This document shows, piece after piece, positions 54,621 to 63,180 of a DNA stretch of 64,000 bases. Within the stretch, counting starts at the first letter, position 1, and every line of letters starts with the position of its first letter. The stretch covers positions 2,542,001 to 2,606,000 of the forward strand of contig CAVYWD010000002.1 of assembly GCA_963772225.1 (NCBI GenBank). The letters are read 5' to 3'. The stretch comes from CAVYWD01 sp963772225. Its GTDB lineage: Bacteria > Myxococcota > Myxococcia > Myxococcales > UBA5297. The notes below the pieces were generated by a model. That model ran no database searches and was not told where the DNA came from. It worked only from the letters and a program-made list of their open reading frames with translations. The position numbers and the translations under genes were made by a program.

Positions 54621-57317
54621 TTGGGGACGATCCACGTCGACGGAGTCGCGTACGAGGTCGACTCCGGCCAGAGCCTGTTGCAGGCGTGCCTCTCGGCGGG
54701 GTTGAACATTCCCTATTTCTGCTGGCACCCGGCCATGGGCTCGGTGGGGGCGTGCCGGCAATGCGCGGTCAAGCAGTTCAAGGGCGAAGGAGACGCCCGC
54801 GGGAAGGTCGTCATGGCCTGCATGACCCCGGCAACGGCGGGGACGCGGATCTCCATCGATGACCCTGAGGCGAGGTCCTTTCGAGCCGGGGTGATCGAGG
54901 GGCTCATGCTCAGTCACCCCCACGATTGCCCTGTGTGCGACGAAGGCGGGGAGTGCCACCTTCAGGACATGACGGTGATGACCGGCCACGACTACCGGCG
55001 CAGCCGATTTCCCAAACGCACGTTTCACAACCAGCACCTGGGGCCGTTCCTCAACCACGAGATGAACCGCTGCATCCAGTGCTATCGCTGTGTGCGCTTC
55101 TATCGGGAATACGCCGGCGGCCGGGACCTGCAGGCCATGGGGCTGCGAAACCAGGTGTACTTCGGGCGCGCGCAGGAAGGCACCTTGGAAAGCCAATTCG
55201 CGGGAAACCTGGTCGAGGTCTGCCCGACGGGCGTGTTCACCGACGCGACCCTGAAGCGCCATTACACCCGCAAATGGGACCTGCGGATGGCGCCCGCCGT
55301 GTGCATGCACTGCGGCCTGGGGTGCAATGTCAGCCCGGGGGAGCGCTACGGGCTGCTGCGTCGCATCGTCAACCGCTATCACGGCGAGGTGAACGGCTGG
55401 TTCCTCTGCGACCGGGGTCGGTTCGGCTACGAGTTCGTGAACAGCGAGGCGCGGCTGCGGAGCGCAAAGCTGGGGCGCGGCGGTGCATCGCGGCAGGTCG
55501 CCAAGGCTGAGGCGGTCGAGCTGCTGGCAGAGCTCGCGCGCGAGGGAAAGGCCATTGGCATCGGCTCGCCGCGGGCGTCGGTCGAGGCGAACTTCGCCCT
55601 GCGGGCGCTGGTGGGGCCGGAGCGATTCTTTTCGGGTCTCTCGGACGAGCTCACCGGCCTCGAGGAGAGAATGATCGCCCTTCTTCGCTCAAGCGGGGCG
55701 AGCATTCCGTCTTTGCGCGACGTGGAGCAATGCGACGCGGCGTTGGTTCTCGGAGAGGACCCTGCGAGCTCGGCGCCCCGGCTTGCGCTGTCGCTGCGCC
55801 AGACCGCTCGCCGGGGCCCGGAGCAGGCGGCCGTGAATGCCCGCATTCCCCTCTGGCTCGACCATCCCGTGCGCGAGATCGCTCAGGGCCGACACGGCCC
55901 GCTCTTCGTCGCCCATCCCGAGGTGACCTATTTCGAGGACATTGCCGATACGTATCGCCTGGCGCCCGACGACGTCGCTCGGCTGGGGAACGCCGTCGCG
56001 CACGCGCTGGACGCGAGCCTTCCGGAAGTACCCAATCTCTCGGAGGCGCTCAACGCCGCGGCAGGAGCGATTGCCCGGGCGCTCGCGGTGTCGACTCGTC
56101 CGGTCGTCATCTCAGGCCCGAGCTGTCGCAGCGCTTCGGTGGTGGAAGCCGCGGCCAGCGTGGCGCGGGCGCTCTCGGCGAAGCAACCCAAGGCTGGCCT
56201 TTTGTTTTGCGCCCCAGAATGCAACAGCATCGGACTGGGGCTGATGGGCGCGCCGGGGCTGGGCGCAGCGCTCGAGGAGGTGCGCCGAGGGTCGGTTGAA
56301 ACGCTCGTCGTTCTGGAGAACGACCTCTTCACGCGCCTCGCCTCGCCCCTGGCCGAAGAGCTGCTCGGCCGGCCGAAGCATGCCGTTGCACTCGACGCCG
56401 TGACGACGCCCACGGTCGAGCGGGCGGAGCTCGCTCTTCCGGCGGGGACGTTCGCCGAGGCGGACGGCACCTTCGTGAACAACGAGGGCAGGGCGCAACG
56501 CTCGTTTCGGGTCATGGCTGCACAAGGAGATGTGCAAGAAAGCTGGCGCTGGATTCGCGACGTGCTGCGGGCGCAGAAGAGGCCGGAGGGGGCATGGGAG
56601 TGCATCGACGACATCGCCCGGGATATTGAACGGGCCGTCCCCGCGCTGGCGCGCATCGGCGAGGCGGCCCCTCCCCGGAGCTTTCGGCTCGTTGGGGCGA
56701 AGGTGCCGCGCGAGCCGCACCGCTGCAGCGGGCGCACGGCAGTGCACGCCAATGTCGACGTCAGCGAGCCCAAGCCGCCCGAGGACGCGGATTCGGCGCT
56801 CACTTTCACGATGGAGGGCTCTCCCCTGCAGCCGCCATCGTCGCTCACGCCGTTCTTCTGGGCGCCGGGGTGGAACTCCGTTCAGGCGACGAAGAAATTC
56901 CAGGAGGAAGTGAACGGTCCGCTGAGGGGCGGCGACGCCGGGGTCCGGTTGTTCGCACCGGCGACCGAAGCGCGGGCAAGCCTGCCTGCCATTCCGGAAG
57001 CCTTTCGAGCACGCGAAGACGAATATCTCGTCGTAGGCCTGCCGCGGGTATTCGGGTCCGACGAGCTCAGCCGTCGTTCGCCGTCGGTGGCCCAGCGGAT
57101 CGCCGCGCCGTCGCTGCTCCTCGGCGCGGCCGACGCCGAAAAGCTCCATCTCCGGCCCGACGAGGAGGTGCTCCTGTCGCTCGACGGGGCCTCGATGCGC
57201 CTGCCGATTTCGGTTCAATCGGAGCTTCCGCAAGGAGTGGCGGGGCTGCCGCTGGTGACGGGCTCATTGGAGGCGCTGCGCCTTCCGGCGTGGGGCCGCG
57301 TCGTGCGCGCGCCATGA
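54621..57317 (+). CDS. nuoG: NADH-quinone oxidoreductase subunit G
   Basis: 898 residues. The start is a rare TTG at 54621, supported by GGAGGT spanning the nuoF stop. Cluster ligands are complete: N1b C34, C45, C48, C67; N5 H99, C103, C106, C112; N4 C151, C154, C157, C201; and also N7 C228, C231, C235, C263, which many complexes have lost. The molybdopterin-like C-terminal domain is degenerate (NNEGRAQRSFRVMAAQG). It carries electrons from NuoF towards NuoI. The stop overlaps the ATG of nuoH. Confidence 0.95.
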   Translation: MGTIHVDGVAYEVDSGQSLLQACLSAGLNIPYFCWHPAMGSVGACRQCAVKQFKGEGDARGKVVMACMTPATAGTRISIDDPEARSFRAGVIEGLMLSHPHDCPVCDEGGECHLQDMTVMTGHDYRRSRFPKRTFHNQHLGPFLNHEMNRCIQCYRCVRFYREYAGGRDLQAMGLRNQVYFGRAQEGTLESQFAGNLVEVCPTGVFTDATLKRHYTRKWDLRMAPAVCMHCGLGCNVSPGERYGLLRRIVNRYHGEVNGWFLCDRGRFGYEFVNSEARLRSAKLGRGGASRQVAKAEAVELLAELAREGKAIGIGSPRASVEANFALRALVGPERFFSGLSDELTGLEERMIALLRSSGASIPSLRDVEQCDAALVLGEDPASSAPRLALSLRQTARRGPEQAAVNARIPLWLDHPVREIAQGRHGPLFVAHPEVTYFEDIADTYRLAPDDVARLGNAVAHALDASLPEVPNLSEALNAAAGAIARALAVSTRPVVISGPSCRSASVVEAAASVARALSAKQPKAGLLFCAPECNSIGLGLMGAPGLGAALEEVRRGSVETLVVLENDLFTRLASPLAEELLGRPKHAVALDAVTTPTVERAELALPAGTFAEADGTFVNNEGRAQRSFRVMAAQGDVQESWRWIRDVLRAQKRPEGAWECIDDIARDIERAVPALARIGEAAPPRSFRLVGAKVPREPHRCSGRTAVHANVDVSEPKPPEDADSALTFTMEGSPLQPPSSLTPFFWAPGWNSVQATKKFQEEVNGPLRGGDAGVRLFAPATEARASLPAIPEAFRAREDEYLVVGLPRVFGSDELSRRSPSVAQRIAAPSLLLGAADAEKLHLRPDEEVLLSLDGASMRLPISVQSELPQGVAGLPLVTGSLEALRLPAWGRVVRAP

Positions 57318-58264
57318 CGAGCCCGCACCCCCTGGCAGCGCTCGTCGGAGTGCTCATGGTGGCGCTGACGCTCGCCGCGGGCCTCATCTGGGCGGAGCGC
57401 CGCCTCCTCGCCTTGTGGCAAGACCGCTACGGCCCGAATCGCGTAGGCCCCTTCGGGCTCCTTCAGGTGCTCGCCGACGTCATCAAGATCTTCAGCAAGG
57501 AGGATTGGATTCCGCCTTTCGCGGACCGGGCGGTGTTCGTCATCGCGCCGACCATCGCCATGGTCTCGGTGCTGATGTCATTCGCCGTGCTGCCGGTGGC
57601 CCCTGGAATCCTCGTCTCGGACCTCAACATCGGCCTGCTGTTCTTTCTGGGAATGTCTTCGCTCGGGGTCTACAGCGTCGTGTTGGGGGGCTGGTCTTCG
57701 GACAACAAATACTCCCTGCTGGGCGGGCTGCGCGCGGCCTCGCAGATGCTGAGCTACGAGGTGTTCATGGGGCTTTCGCTCCTGGGCACCGTGCTGCTCG
57801 CCGGGTCGTTCGACCTCGTGACGATCGTCGAGGCCCAGCGGCGCGTCTGGTTCGTGGTCCCACAGTTCGCCGGGTTCGCGCTCTTCGTCGTCGCCGGCGC
57901 GGCCGAGACGCGGCGGCTGCCGTTCGACCTGCCGGAGGCGGAGAGCGAGCTCGTAGCGGGATATCACACCGAATACTCGGGCATGAAATTCGGGATGTTC
58001 TTCGTAGGCGAATACCTGGGCGTGGTGCTCATCTCGGCCATGATCACCGTGCTCTTCTTCGGCGGCTGGCTGGGGCCGGTGCTGCCGCCGCTGGCGTGGT
58101 TTCTCCTCAAGACCGGCTTCTTCATCGCCTTCTTCATCCTCCTGAGGGCGTCGCTGCCGCGTCCGCGTTTCGACCAGCTCCTGCGCTGGGGCTGGACGCG
58201 AATGCTCCCGGTCGCGCTGCTCAACCTTCTGGTCACCGGGGCGGTCGTCCTCGCGCGGCCGTAG
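57314..58264 (+). CDS. nuoH: NADH-quinone oxidoreductase subunit H
   Basis: 316 residues; the ATG overlaps the nuoG stop (ATGA). About eight transmembrane helices. The quinone-channel loop is RYGPNRVGPFGLLQVLADVIK, followed by IFSKEDWIPP, and the acidic cytosolic loop ETRRLPFDLPEAESELVAG is intact. It forms the quinone entrance and couples redox to proton movement. It is followed by a 148-base gap, the only real break in the operon. Confidence 0.96.
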   Translation: MTSPHPLAALVGVLMVALTLAAGLIWAERRLLALWQDRYGPNRVGPFGLLQVLADVIKIFSKEDWIPPFADRAVFVIAPTIAMVSVLMSFAVLPVAPGILVSDLNIGLLFFLGMSSLGVYSVVLGGWSSDNKYSLLGGLRAASQMLSYEVFMGLSLLGTVLLAGSFDLVTIVEAQRRVWFVVPQFAGFALFVVAGAAETRRLPFDLPEAESELVAGYHTEYSGMKFGMFFVGEYLGVVLISAMITVLFFGGWLGPVLPPLAWFLLKTGFFIAFFILLRASLPRPRFDQLLRWGWTRMLPVALLNLLVTGAVVLARP

Positions 58265-58306
58265 TCCCTCTGGCACGGAGCTTTTGTGCAGGCTGGCAAA
58301 GACTCC

Positions 58307-58364
58307 AGGCTCCAGACCCAAGGCTCCAGGAAATGCAGTTCCTGAAGCCTGAGGTCTGGAGCCT
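58307..58364. repeat. Palindromic element between nuoH and nuoI
   Basis: Two 26-base arms (58307-58332 and 58339-58364) around an ATGCAG loop pair at 23 of 26 positions. They begin AGGCTCCAGAC and end GTCTGGAGCCT. Within the arms AGGCTCCAG recurs directly at 58321. Base composition (CTCCAGG-rich) is unlike the surrounding genes. The RNA would form a long hairpin inside the nuo transcript. No T-run follows, so it need not terminate. Confidence 0.8.
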
Positions 58365-58412
58365 AAGGCAACCCTCTTTGGCTCCGGCTCGGCCGGGTTA
58401 GGGGTCTTCGGA

Positions 58413-58928
58413 ATGCTCAGCGTGTTGCGGACCCTCCTCAGCGTCTTCCTCCACGCATTCCGCGCCCGCGTCACGGTCTCGTACCCCGAGAAGAGAGCGC
58501 CGTTGGCGCCTCGTTACCGCGGGAGAATTGTCCTGGCGCGCGACCCCGACGGCGGCGAGCGCTGCGTGGCTTGCTACCTATGTGCCGTCGCCTGTCCCGT
58601 GGACTGCATCGCGCTGCAGGCGGCCGAGGACCCCCAGGGTCGGCGCATGCCGGCCTTCTTCCGGATCAACTTCTCGCGATGCATCTTCTGTGGCTTCTGC
58701 GAGGACGCGTGCCCCACCTACGCCATCCAGCTCACCCCGGACTTCGAGATGGGGGAGTACCGCCGGCAAGAGCTCGTTTACGAAAAGGAGGATCTGCTCA
58801 TCGAGGGTCCGGGCAAATACCCGGACTATGACTTCTGGAGGGTCGCGGGCGTGCAAATTGGGAACAAGGCCAAAGGCGAGGCCGAGCGCGAGTCGCCGTC
58901 CGTCGACCTCCACAGCCTGATGCCGTGA
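58413..58928 (+). CDS. nuoI: NADH-quinone oxidoreductase subunit I
   Basis: 171 residues. Two [4Fe-4S] motifs (clusters N6a/N6b): C51, C54, C57, C61 and C90, C93, C96, C100. The N-terminal helix (LRTLLSVFLHAFRARVTVSYPE) is amphipathic and lies along the membrane. It moves electrons between NuoG and NuoB. The start follows the palindromic element by 49 bases; its upstream sequence (GGGGTCTTCGGA) is only a modest RBS. Confidence 0.95.
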   Translation: MLSVLRTLLSVFLHAFRARVTVSYPEKRAPLAPRYRGRIVLARDPDGGERCVACYLCAVACPVDCIALQAAEDPQGRRMPAFFRINFSRCIFCGFCEDACPTYAIQLTPDFEMGEYRRQELVYEKEDLLIEGPGKYPDYDFWRVAGVQIGNKAKGEAERESPSVDLHSLMP

Positions 58929-58935
58929 GGCGCCT

Positions 58936-59526
58936 TTGAGCATCGTCTTCTACCTGGCGGGAAGCTTGGCGGTGGTGACGACCGCGGTCGCGCTCACGCG
59001 ACTGCAACCGGTGCACGCGCTGCTGTACCTGGTGGTGTCGTTGCTCGCCGTCGCGGTGGTGTTCTTCACCCTGGGAGCGCCCTTCGTGGCCGCGCTGGAA
59101 ATCATCGTTTACGCGGGCGCCATCATGGTGTTCTTCGTCTTCGTGATCATGATGCTGAATCTGGGGGAATCTTCGACGAAGGCCGAGAAAAGACTGGTCC
59201 CGCCGCGCGCATGGATCGGCCCGTCGACCGTGGCCGCGGCCCTGCTCGCGCTGCTCGGAGCGGCCATCCTTCGCGGCGGCGCGGCGCAGCTTCAATCGGG
59301 CGTCGGGCCCAAGGAGGTGAGCCGCGCGCTCTTCGGCTCCTATGCGCTGGCCGTCGAGCTCGCCTCGCTGCTGCTCACCGCGGCGCTGGTGGGTGCGTAC
59401 CATCTCGGAGTCCGGCAGCCGGACGAGGAAAGGGGGGCCGATGAGGCCCATTCCATTGAGTCACGCGCTGACGTTGGCAGCGATTCTCTTCGCGCTGGGC
59501 CTGGCGGGGCTGCTGGCGCGCCGTAA
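58936..59526 (+). CDS. nuoJ: NADH-quinone oxidoreductase subunit J
   Basis: 196 residues from a TTG at 58936. Five transmembrane helices are visible; the third (EIIVYAGAIMVFFVFVIMM) has the conserved pi-bulge Tyr/Gly region. Its C-terminal ~28 codons overlap the nuoK gene by 86 bases in another frame, and this tail (QPDEERGADEAHSIES...) is hydrophilic and unlike typical NuoJ ends. It is a core membrane subunit of the proton path. Confidence 0.92.
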   Translation: MSIVFYLAGSLAVVTTAVALTRLQPVHALLYLVVSLLAVAVVFFTLGAPFVAALEIIVYAGAIMVFFVFVIMMLNLGESSTKAEKRLVPPRAWIGPSTVAAALLALLGAAILRGGAAQLQSGVGPKEVSRALFGSYALAVELASLLLTAALVGAYHLGVRQPDEERGADEAHSIESRADVGSDSLRAGPGGAAGAP

Positions 59527-59749
59527 CCTCGTGGTGGTGCTGATGGCCATCGAGGTGATGTTGAACGCGTCGGGGCTGGCCTTCGTCGCCGCCGGCGCGC
59601 GCTGGGGGCAGCCTGACGGCCAGGTGATGTTTCTCTTCATCCTGGCCATGGCGGCGGCAGAGGTCTCGGTGGGCCTGGCGCTGGTGCTCCAATTCTCCCG
59701 GCGCGCCCCGACGCTCGACGCCGACGAGGCCGCCCAGATGAAGGGATAG
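59441..59749 (+). CDS. nuoK: NADH-quinone oxidoreductase subunit K
   Basis: 102 residues, the normal length for NuoK, from the ATG at 59441 with AGGGGGG before it. Three transmembrane helices carry the membrane glutamates in VVLMAIEVMLNASGLAF and LAMAAAEVSVGLALVL, both essential in studied complexes. It starts within the 3' end of nuoJ (86-base overlap) and is followed 9 bases later by nuoL. Confidence 0.95.
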   Translation: MRPIPLSHALTLAAILFALGLAGLLARRNLVVVLMAIEVMLNASGLAFVAAGARWGQPDGQVMFLFILAMAAAEVSVGLALVLQFSRRAPTLDADEAAQMKG

Positions 59750-59758
59750 GGGCAAGCC

Positions 59759-61642
59759 ATGCTCTCTGCCGTGGCGCTCGTTCCGGCCTTGCCTTTCGCG
59801 GGGTTCATCGCCCTGGCGCTGCTCGGTCCTCGGCTGAGCGCACGCGCCGTGGCGGGCATCGGCATCGGCTCGGTCGCCGGCTCCTTCGCGTCCTGCGCCC
59901 TCGCCTCGGCGTCGTTCCTCCAAGGCGATTCGTCGGTGCCCTACCGCCAGGAGCTGTGGACGTGGATGAAAGCCGACGGATTCTCGGCCTCCTTCGCTCT
60001 CCATTTCGACGGGCTGTCCCTCGTCATGGCGCTGGTGGTGACCGTCGTCGCGCTCCTCATTCACCTCTATTCCATCGAATACATGAGGGGCGAAGAAGGC
60101 TACAGCCGCTTCTTTGCCTATATGAACCTCTTCGTGGGCGCCATGCTCACGCTCGTCCTGGCAGACGATTTGGTGCTGCTCTACCTGGGGTGGGAGGGCG
60201 TGGGGCTCTGCAGCTACCTTCTCATTGGATTCTGGTATCGGGATCCGTCGAACGGCCGCGCGGCGCAGAAGGCCTTCATCGTCACGCGGGTGGGGGACGC
60301 GGCCTTCGCTGTGGGCCTGTTCATCCTCTTCCACGGTCTCGGCACGCTGCGCATCGACGAGGTGCTGGGCCTCGCCGCGCGCCATTGGCCCATAGGCTCG
60401 ACCCTCCCCGTTGCCGCCGCTGCGCTGTTGCTCGGTGGCGCGGTAGGAAAGTCGGCGCAGCTGCCGCTGCAGACGTGGCTCCCCGACGCCATGGCCGGCC
60501 CCACGCCGGTGAGCGCGCTCATTCACGCCGCGACCATGGTCACCGCGGGCGTCTACCTCATCGCCCGCATGCACGCGCTCTTCGCGCTGGCGCCGCCGGT
60601 GATGCGGGCGGTGGCGATACTCGGCGCGGCGACGCTGCTCCTGGGCGGCTTTAGCGCCTGGGTCCAGCGGGACATCAAGCGCGCGCTGGCATATTCGACC
60701 ATGAGCCAAATAGGCTACATGTTCCTCGCTCTCGGTGTGGGCGCGTGGTCGGCGGCCATCTTCCACTTCGCCACGCACGCCTTCTTCAAGGCCCTCCTGT
60801 TCCTGGCGGCGGGCGCGGTCATCCTCGCGGCCCACCACGAGCAGGACATGCTCGAGATGGGCGGGCTCCGGAAGAAAGTGCCTTTCGTATTCTGGAGCTT
60901 TCTCATCGGCGCCGCTTCGCTCTCGGGCATCCCGCTGATCACCGCGGGCTTCTACAGCAAGGACCTCATCCTCTTCCGCGCCTTTGCGGCGCCGGCCGGG
61001 GGCGGGGCGCTGTTCGCCGCCGGGCTCGCCGGCTCGCTCTTGACCAGCCTCTATGCCTTTCGAATGGTGTTTCTCGTCTTCTTCGGGCCCGCGAAGCGAA
61101 AAGTCGCGCGTCGGCCCACCCTTCTCATGGCAGGTCCCTTGGCCGCGCTCTCGGCGCTCGCGCTAGGCGCGGGGTTCGTCTGGATGCCGCCGGCGCTGGG
61201 GGGCGCCCGGTCGCTCGCGAATCTCCTTGAAAAGGCGCTCCCCGCGGGTCCGTCTGTGGCGCCGGAGCTCGAGCGCGCGGAAGGGCGAATTCTGCTCCTT
61301 GCGGCCCTGGTCTCTCTGGCCGGAGTCGCCCTCGCCTACGCGGAGCACCGGCAGAGGCAGAGAGCGCCGCGCGGCGCGGCGACCGACAGCGCGCTGCGCC
61401 GATTCTGGCTCGCAGGGTGGGGCTTCGACGCGCTGTACGAAAAGCTGCTGGTCCGCCCGTATCTCTGGCTCGCTCGGAAGGATCGCGAGGACGTCCTCGA
61501 CCTCGTCTACCGGGCTGTCGCGGACGTGGCGTTGGCGTTCAACGAGGCCTTGAGCCGGTCGGTGTCTGGGAGCCTCCGCCAATATGCCGCGGTCCTGGCC
61601 GCAGGGGCCGCGGTCCTCATGGCGCTGGCGCTGCTGCCATGA
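59759..61642 (+). CDS. nuoL: NADH-quinone oxidoreductase subunit L
   Basis: 627 residues. The antiporter-type proton channel has E146 (LGWEGVGLCSYLLI), K231 (GKSAQLPLQTWLPDAM) and the distal lysine in HAFFKALLFLAAG. The C-terminal part (about 500-627) includes the long lateral helix and a last transmembrane segment. It pumps protons at the far end of the membrane arm. The stop overlaps the ATG of nuoM. Confidence 0.96.
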   Translation: MLSAVALVPALPFAGFIALALLGPRLSARAVAGIGIGSVAGSFASCALASASFLQGDSSVPYRQELWTWMKADGFSASFALHFDGLSLVMALVVTVVALLIHLYSIEYMRGEEGYSRFFAYMNLFVGAMLTLVLADDLVLLYLGWEGVGLCSYLLIGFWYRDPSNGRAAQKAFIVTRVGDAAFAVGLFILFHGLGTLRIDEVLGLAARHWPIGSTLPVAAAALLLGGAVGKSAQLPLQTWLPDAMAGPTPVSALIHAATMVTAGVYLIARMHALFALAPPVMRAVAILGAATLLLGGFSAWVQRDIKRALAYSTMSQIGYMFLALGVGAWSAAIFHFATHAFFKALLFLAAGAVILAAHHEQDMLEMGGLRKKVPFVFWSFLIGAASLSGIPLITAGFYSKDLILFRAFAAPAGGGALFAAGLAGSLLTSLYAFRMVFLVFFGPAKRKVARRPTLLMAGPLAALSALALGAGFVWMPPALGGARSLANLLEKALPAGPSVAPELERAEGRILLLAALVSLAGVALAYAEHRQRQRAPRGAATDSALRRFWLAGWGFDALYEKLLVRPYLWLARKDREDVLDLVYRAVADVALAFNEALSRSVSGSLRQYAAVLAAGAAVLMALALLP

Positions 61643-63180
61643 TCCTGCCGTGGATCGTCCTGGTCTTCCTCATCGGCGCAGGCCTGGTCTGGGTCTCCGG
61701 GCACTGGGGCTCGCTTTGGCCGCGCGTGCTGTCCATCGCGGTGCTGACGGGACATATGGGCTTGCTGATCGCCCTTTGGCTGCGCCACGTCCGCGAGATC
61801 GAGCTCACGACCGCGGGCCCGTGGCTGCTTCGGTACAGCGCGGCGTGGATTCCGGCGCTGAACATCCGGTTCTCGCTCGCCCTGGACGGCGTGAGCCTTC
61901 TGCTGGTGGTCCTCTCCAACTTCTTGACGTTGCTCGCAGTCGCGGCGTCCTGGAGCTCGGTGCAAGAGCGCGTCGGCTTCTTTCATTTCAACCTTCTCCT
62001 CATCATGGCGGCGCTCGCTGCGCTGTTCATGGCTTCGGACCTGTTTCTCTTCTACGTATGCTGGGAAGTGCTGCTCGTGCCGCTGTATTTCCTTATCGCG
62101 CTCTGGGGTTATGAGGAGAAGCGAGCGTATGCCGCGGTGAAGTTCTTCATCTTCACCCAGGCGAGCGGCCTGCTCTTGCTCTTGGGAATCTTGGGGCTCC
62201 ACGTCGCGCATGCCCGCGCGACCGGCGTTCGAACGTTCGACTATTTCTCGCTCATCGGCACGCCGGTGAGCCCCGCCGTTGCGTTCTGGTTGATGCTCGG
62301 CTTCTTCGTGGCCTTTGCGGTCAAGCTCCCGGCAGTTCCGCTGCATACCTGGCTCCCGGACGCGCACGCGGAGGCTCCAACCGCGGGGAGCGTGGACCTC
62401 GCGGGGCTGGTGCTGAAGGTAGGGGCCTACGGAATGCTGCGCTTCATCTTCCCGCTCTTCCCGGAGGCCGGCGCGAAGATGGCCCCTTTGGCCATGGGGC
62501 TCGGGGTGGCGGGAATCGTCTACGGCGCGGTCGTCGCTTTGGGCCAGACCGATTTGAAACGGCTCATCGCCTATACGAGCGTGAGCCACATGGGCTTCGT
62601 GCTCCTGGGGATCTTCGCGTGGAATGGGCTCGCCCTCCAGGGCGCCATGATGGTCATGGTGGCGCATGCGGTGAGCACCGGGGCGCTGTTCATCTTGGCC
62701 GGCGACCTGAGCGCGCGGCTGCACACGCGCGAGCTTTCGAAGATGGGCGGGCTGTGGGCCGTGGCGCCGCGCATGGGCGGTGCGGCAACGGTGTTTGCCA
62801 TGGCCTCGCTGGGCTTGCCGGGGCTGGGAAACTTCGTGGGGGAGCTGCTGGTGCTGCTCGGCGCCTGGCAGGCGAGCCCGCTCGCGGCAGGTGCGGCGAC
62901 GGTCGGCTTCGTGGTGTCGACCCTCTATTCGCTCGCGGTCATTCAGCGGGTGTTCCAGGGCAGCAATGTCCACGGATGGCAGGTGAAGGACATGAGCCTG
63001 CGCGAGGGCGCCATCATGGCCGTGCTGGTCGCCGCGATCGTCTGGCTGGGCCTCTTTCCGCAAACCGAGCTCGACACCGCGCGAAAGAGCTTGCAGGGAA
63101 TGCGCGCGGCGTCGGTGCGCCCCATCGCGCCGGTCGCTGTTCGTTCGAACGAGCAGCCAGAGGTGGGGGCCCCGCCATGA
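61639..63180 (+). CDS. nuoM: NADH-quinone oxidoreductase subunit M
   Basis: 513 residues from the overlapping ATG at 61639. Channel residues E143 (YVCWEVLLVPLYFL) and K229 (FAVKLPAVPLHTWLPDAH) are conserved, as is QTDLKRLIAYTSVSHMGF. A hydrophilic tail of ~45 residues follows the last helix. It is a central proton-pumping subunit, and its stop overlaps nuoN. Confidence 0.96.
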   Translation: MILPWIVLVFLIGAGLVWVSGHWGSLWPRVLSIAVLTGHMGLLIALWLRHVREIELTTAGPWLLRYSAAWIPALNIRFSLALDGVSLLLVVLSNFLTLLAVAASWSSVQERVGFFHFNLLLIMAALAALFMASDLFLFYVCWEVLLVPLYFLIALWGYEEKRAYAAVKFFIFTQASGLLLLLGILGLHVAHARATGVRTFDYFSLIGTPVSPAVAFWLMLGFFVAFAVKLPAVPLHTWLPDAHAEAPTAGSVDLAGLVLKVGAYGMLRFIFPLFPEAGAKMAPLAMGLGVAGIVYGAVVALGQTDLKRLIAYTSVSHMGFVLLGIFAWNGLALQGAMMVMVAHAVSTGALFILAGDLSARLHTRELSKMGGLWAVAPRMGGAATVFAMASLGLPGLGNFVGELLVLLGAWQASPLAAGAATVGFVVSTLYSLAVIQRVFQGSNVHGWQVKDMSLREGAIMAVLVAAIVWLGLFPQTELDTARKSLQGMRAASVRPIAPVAVRSNEQPEVGAPP

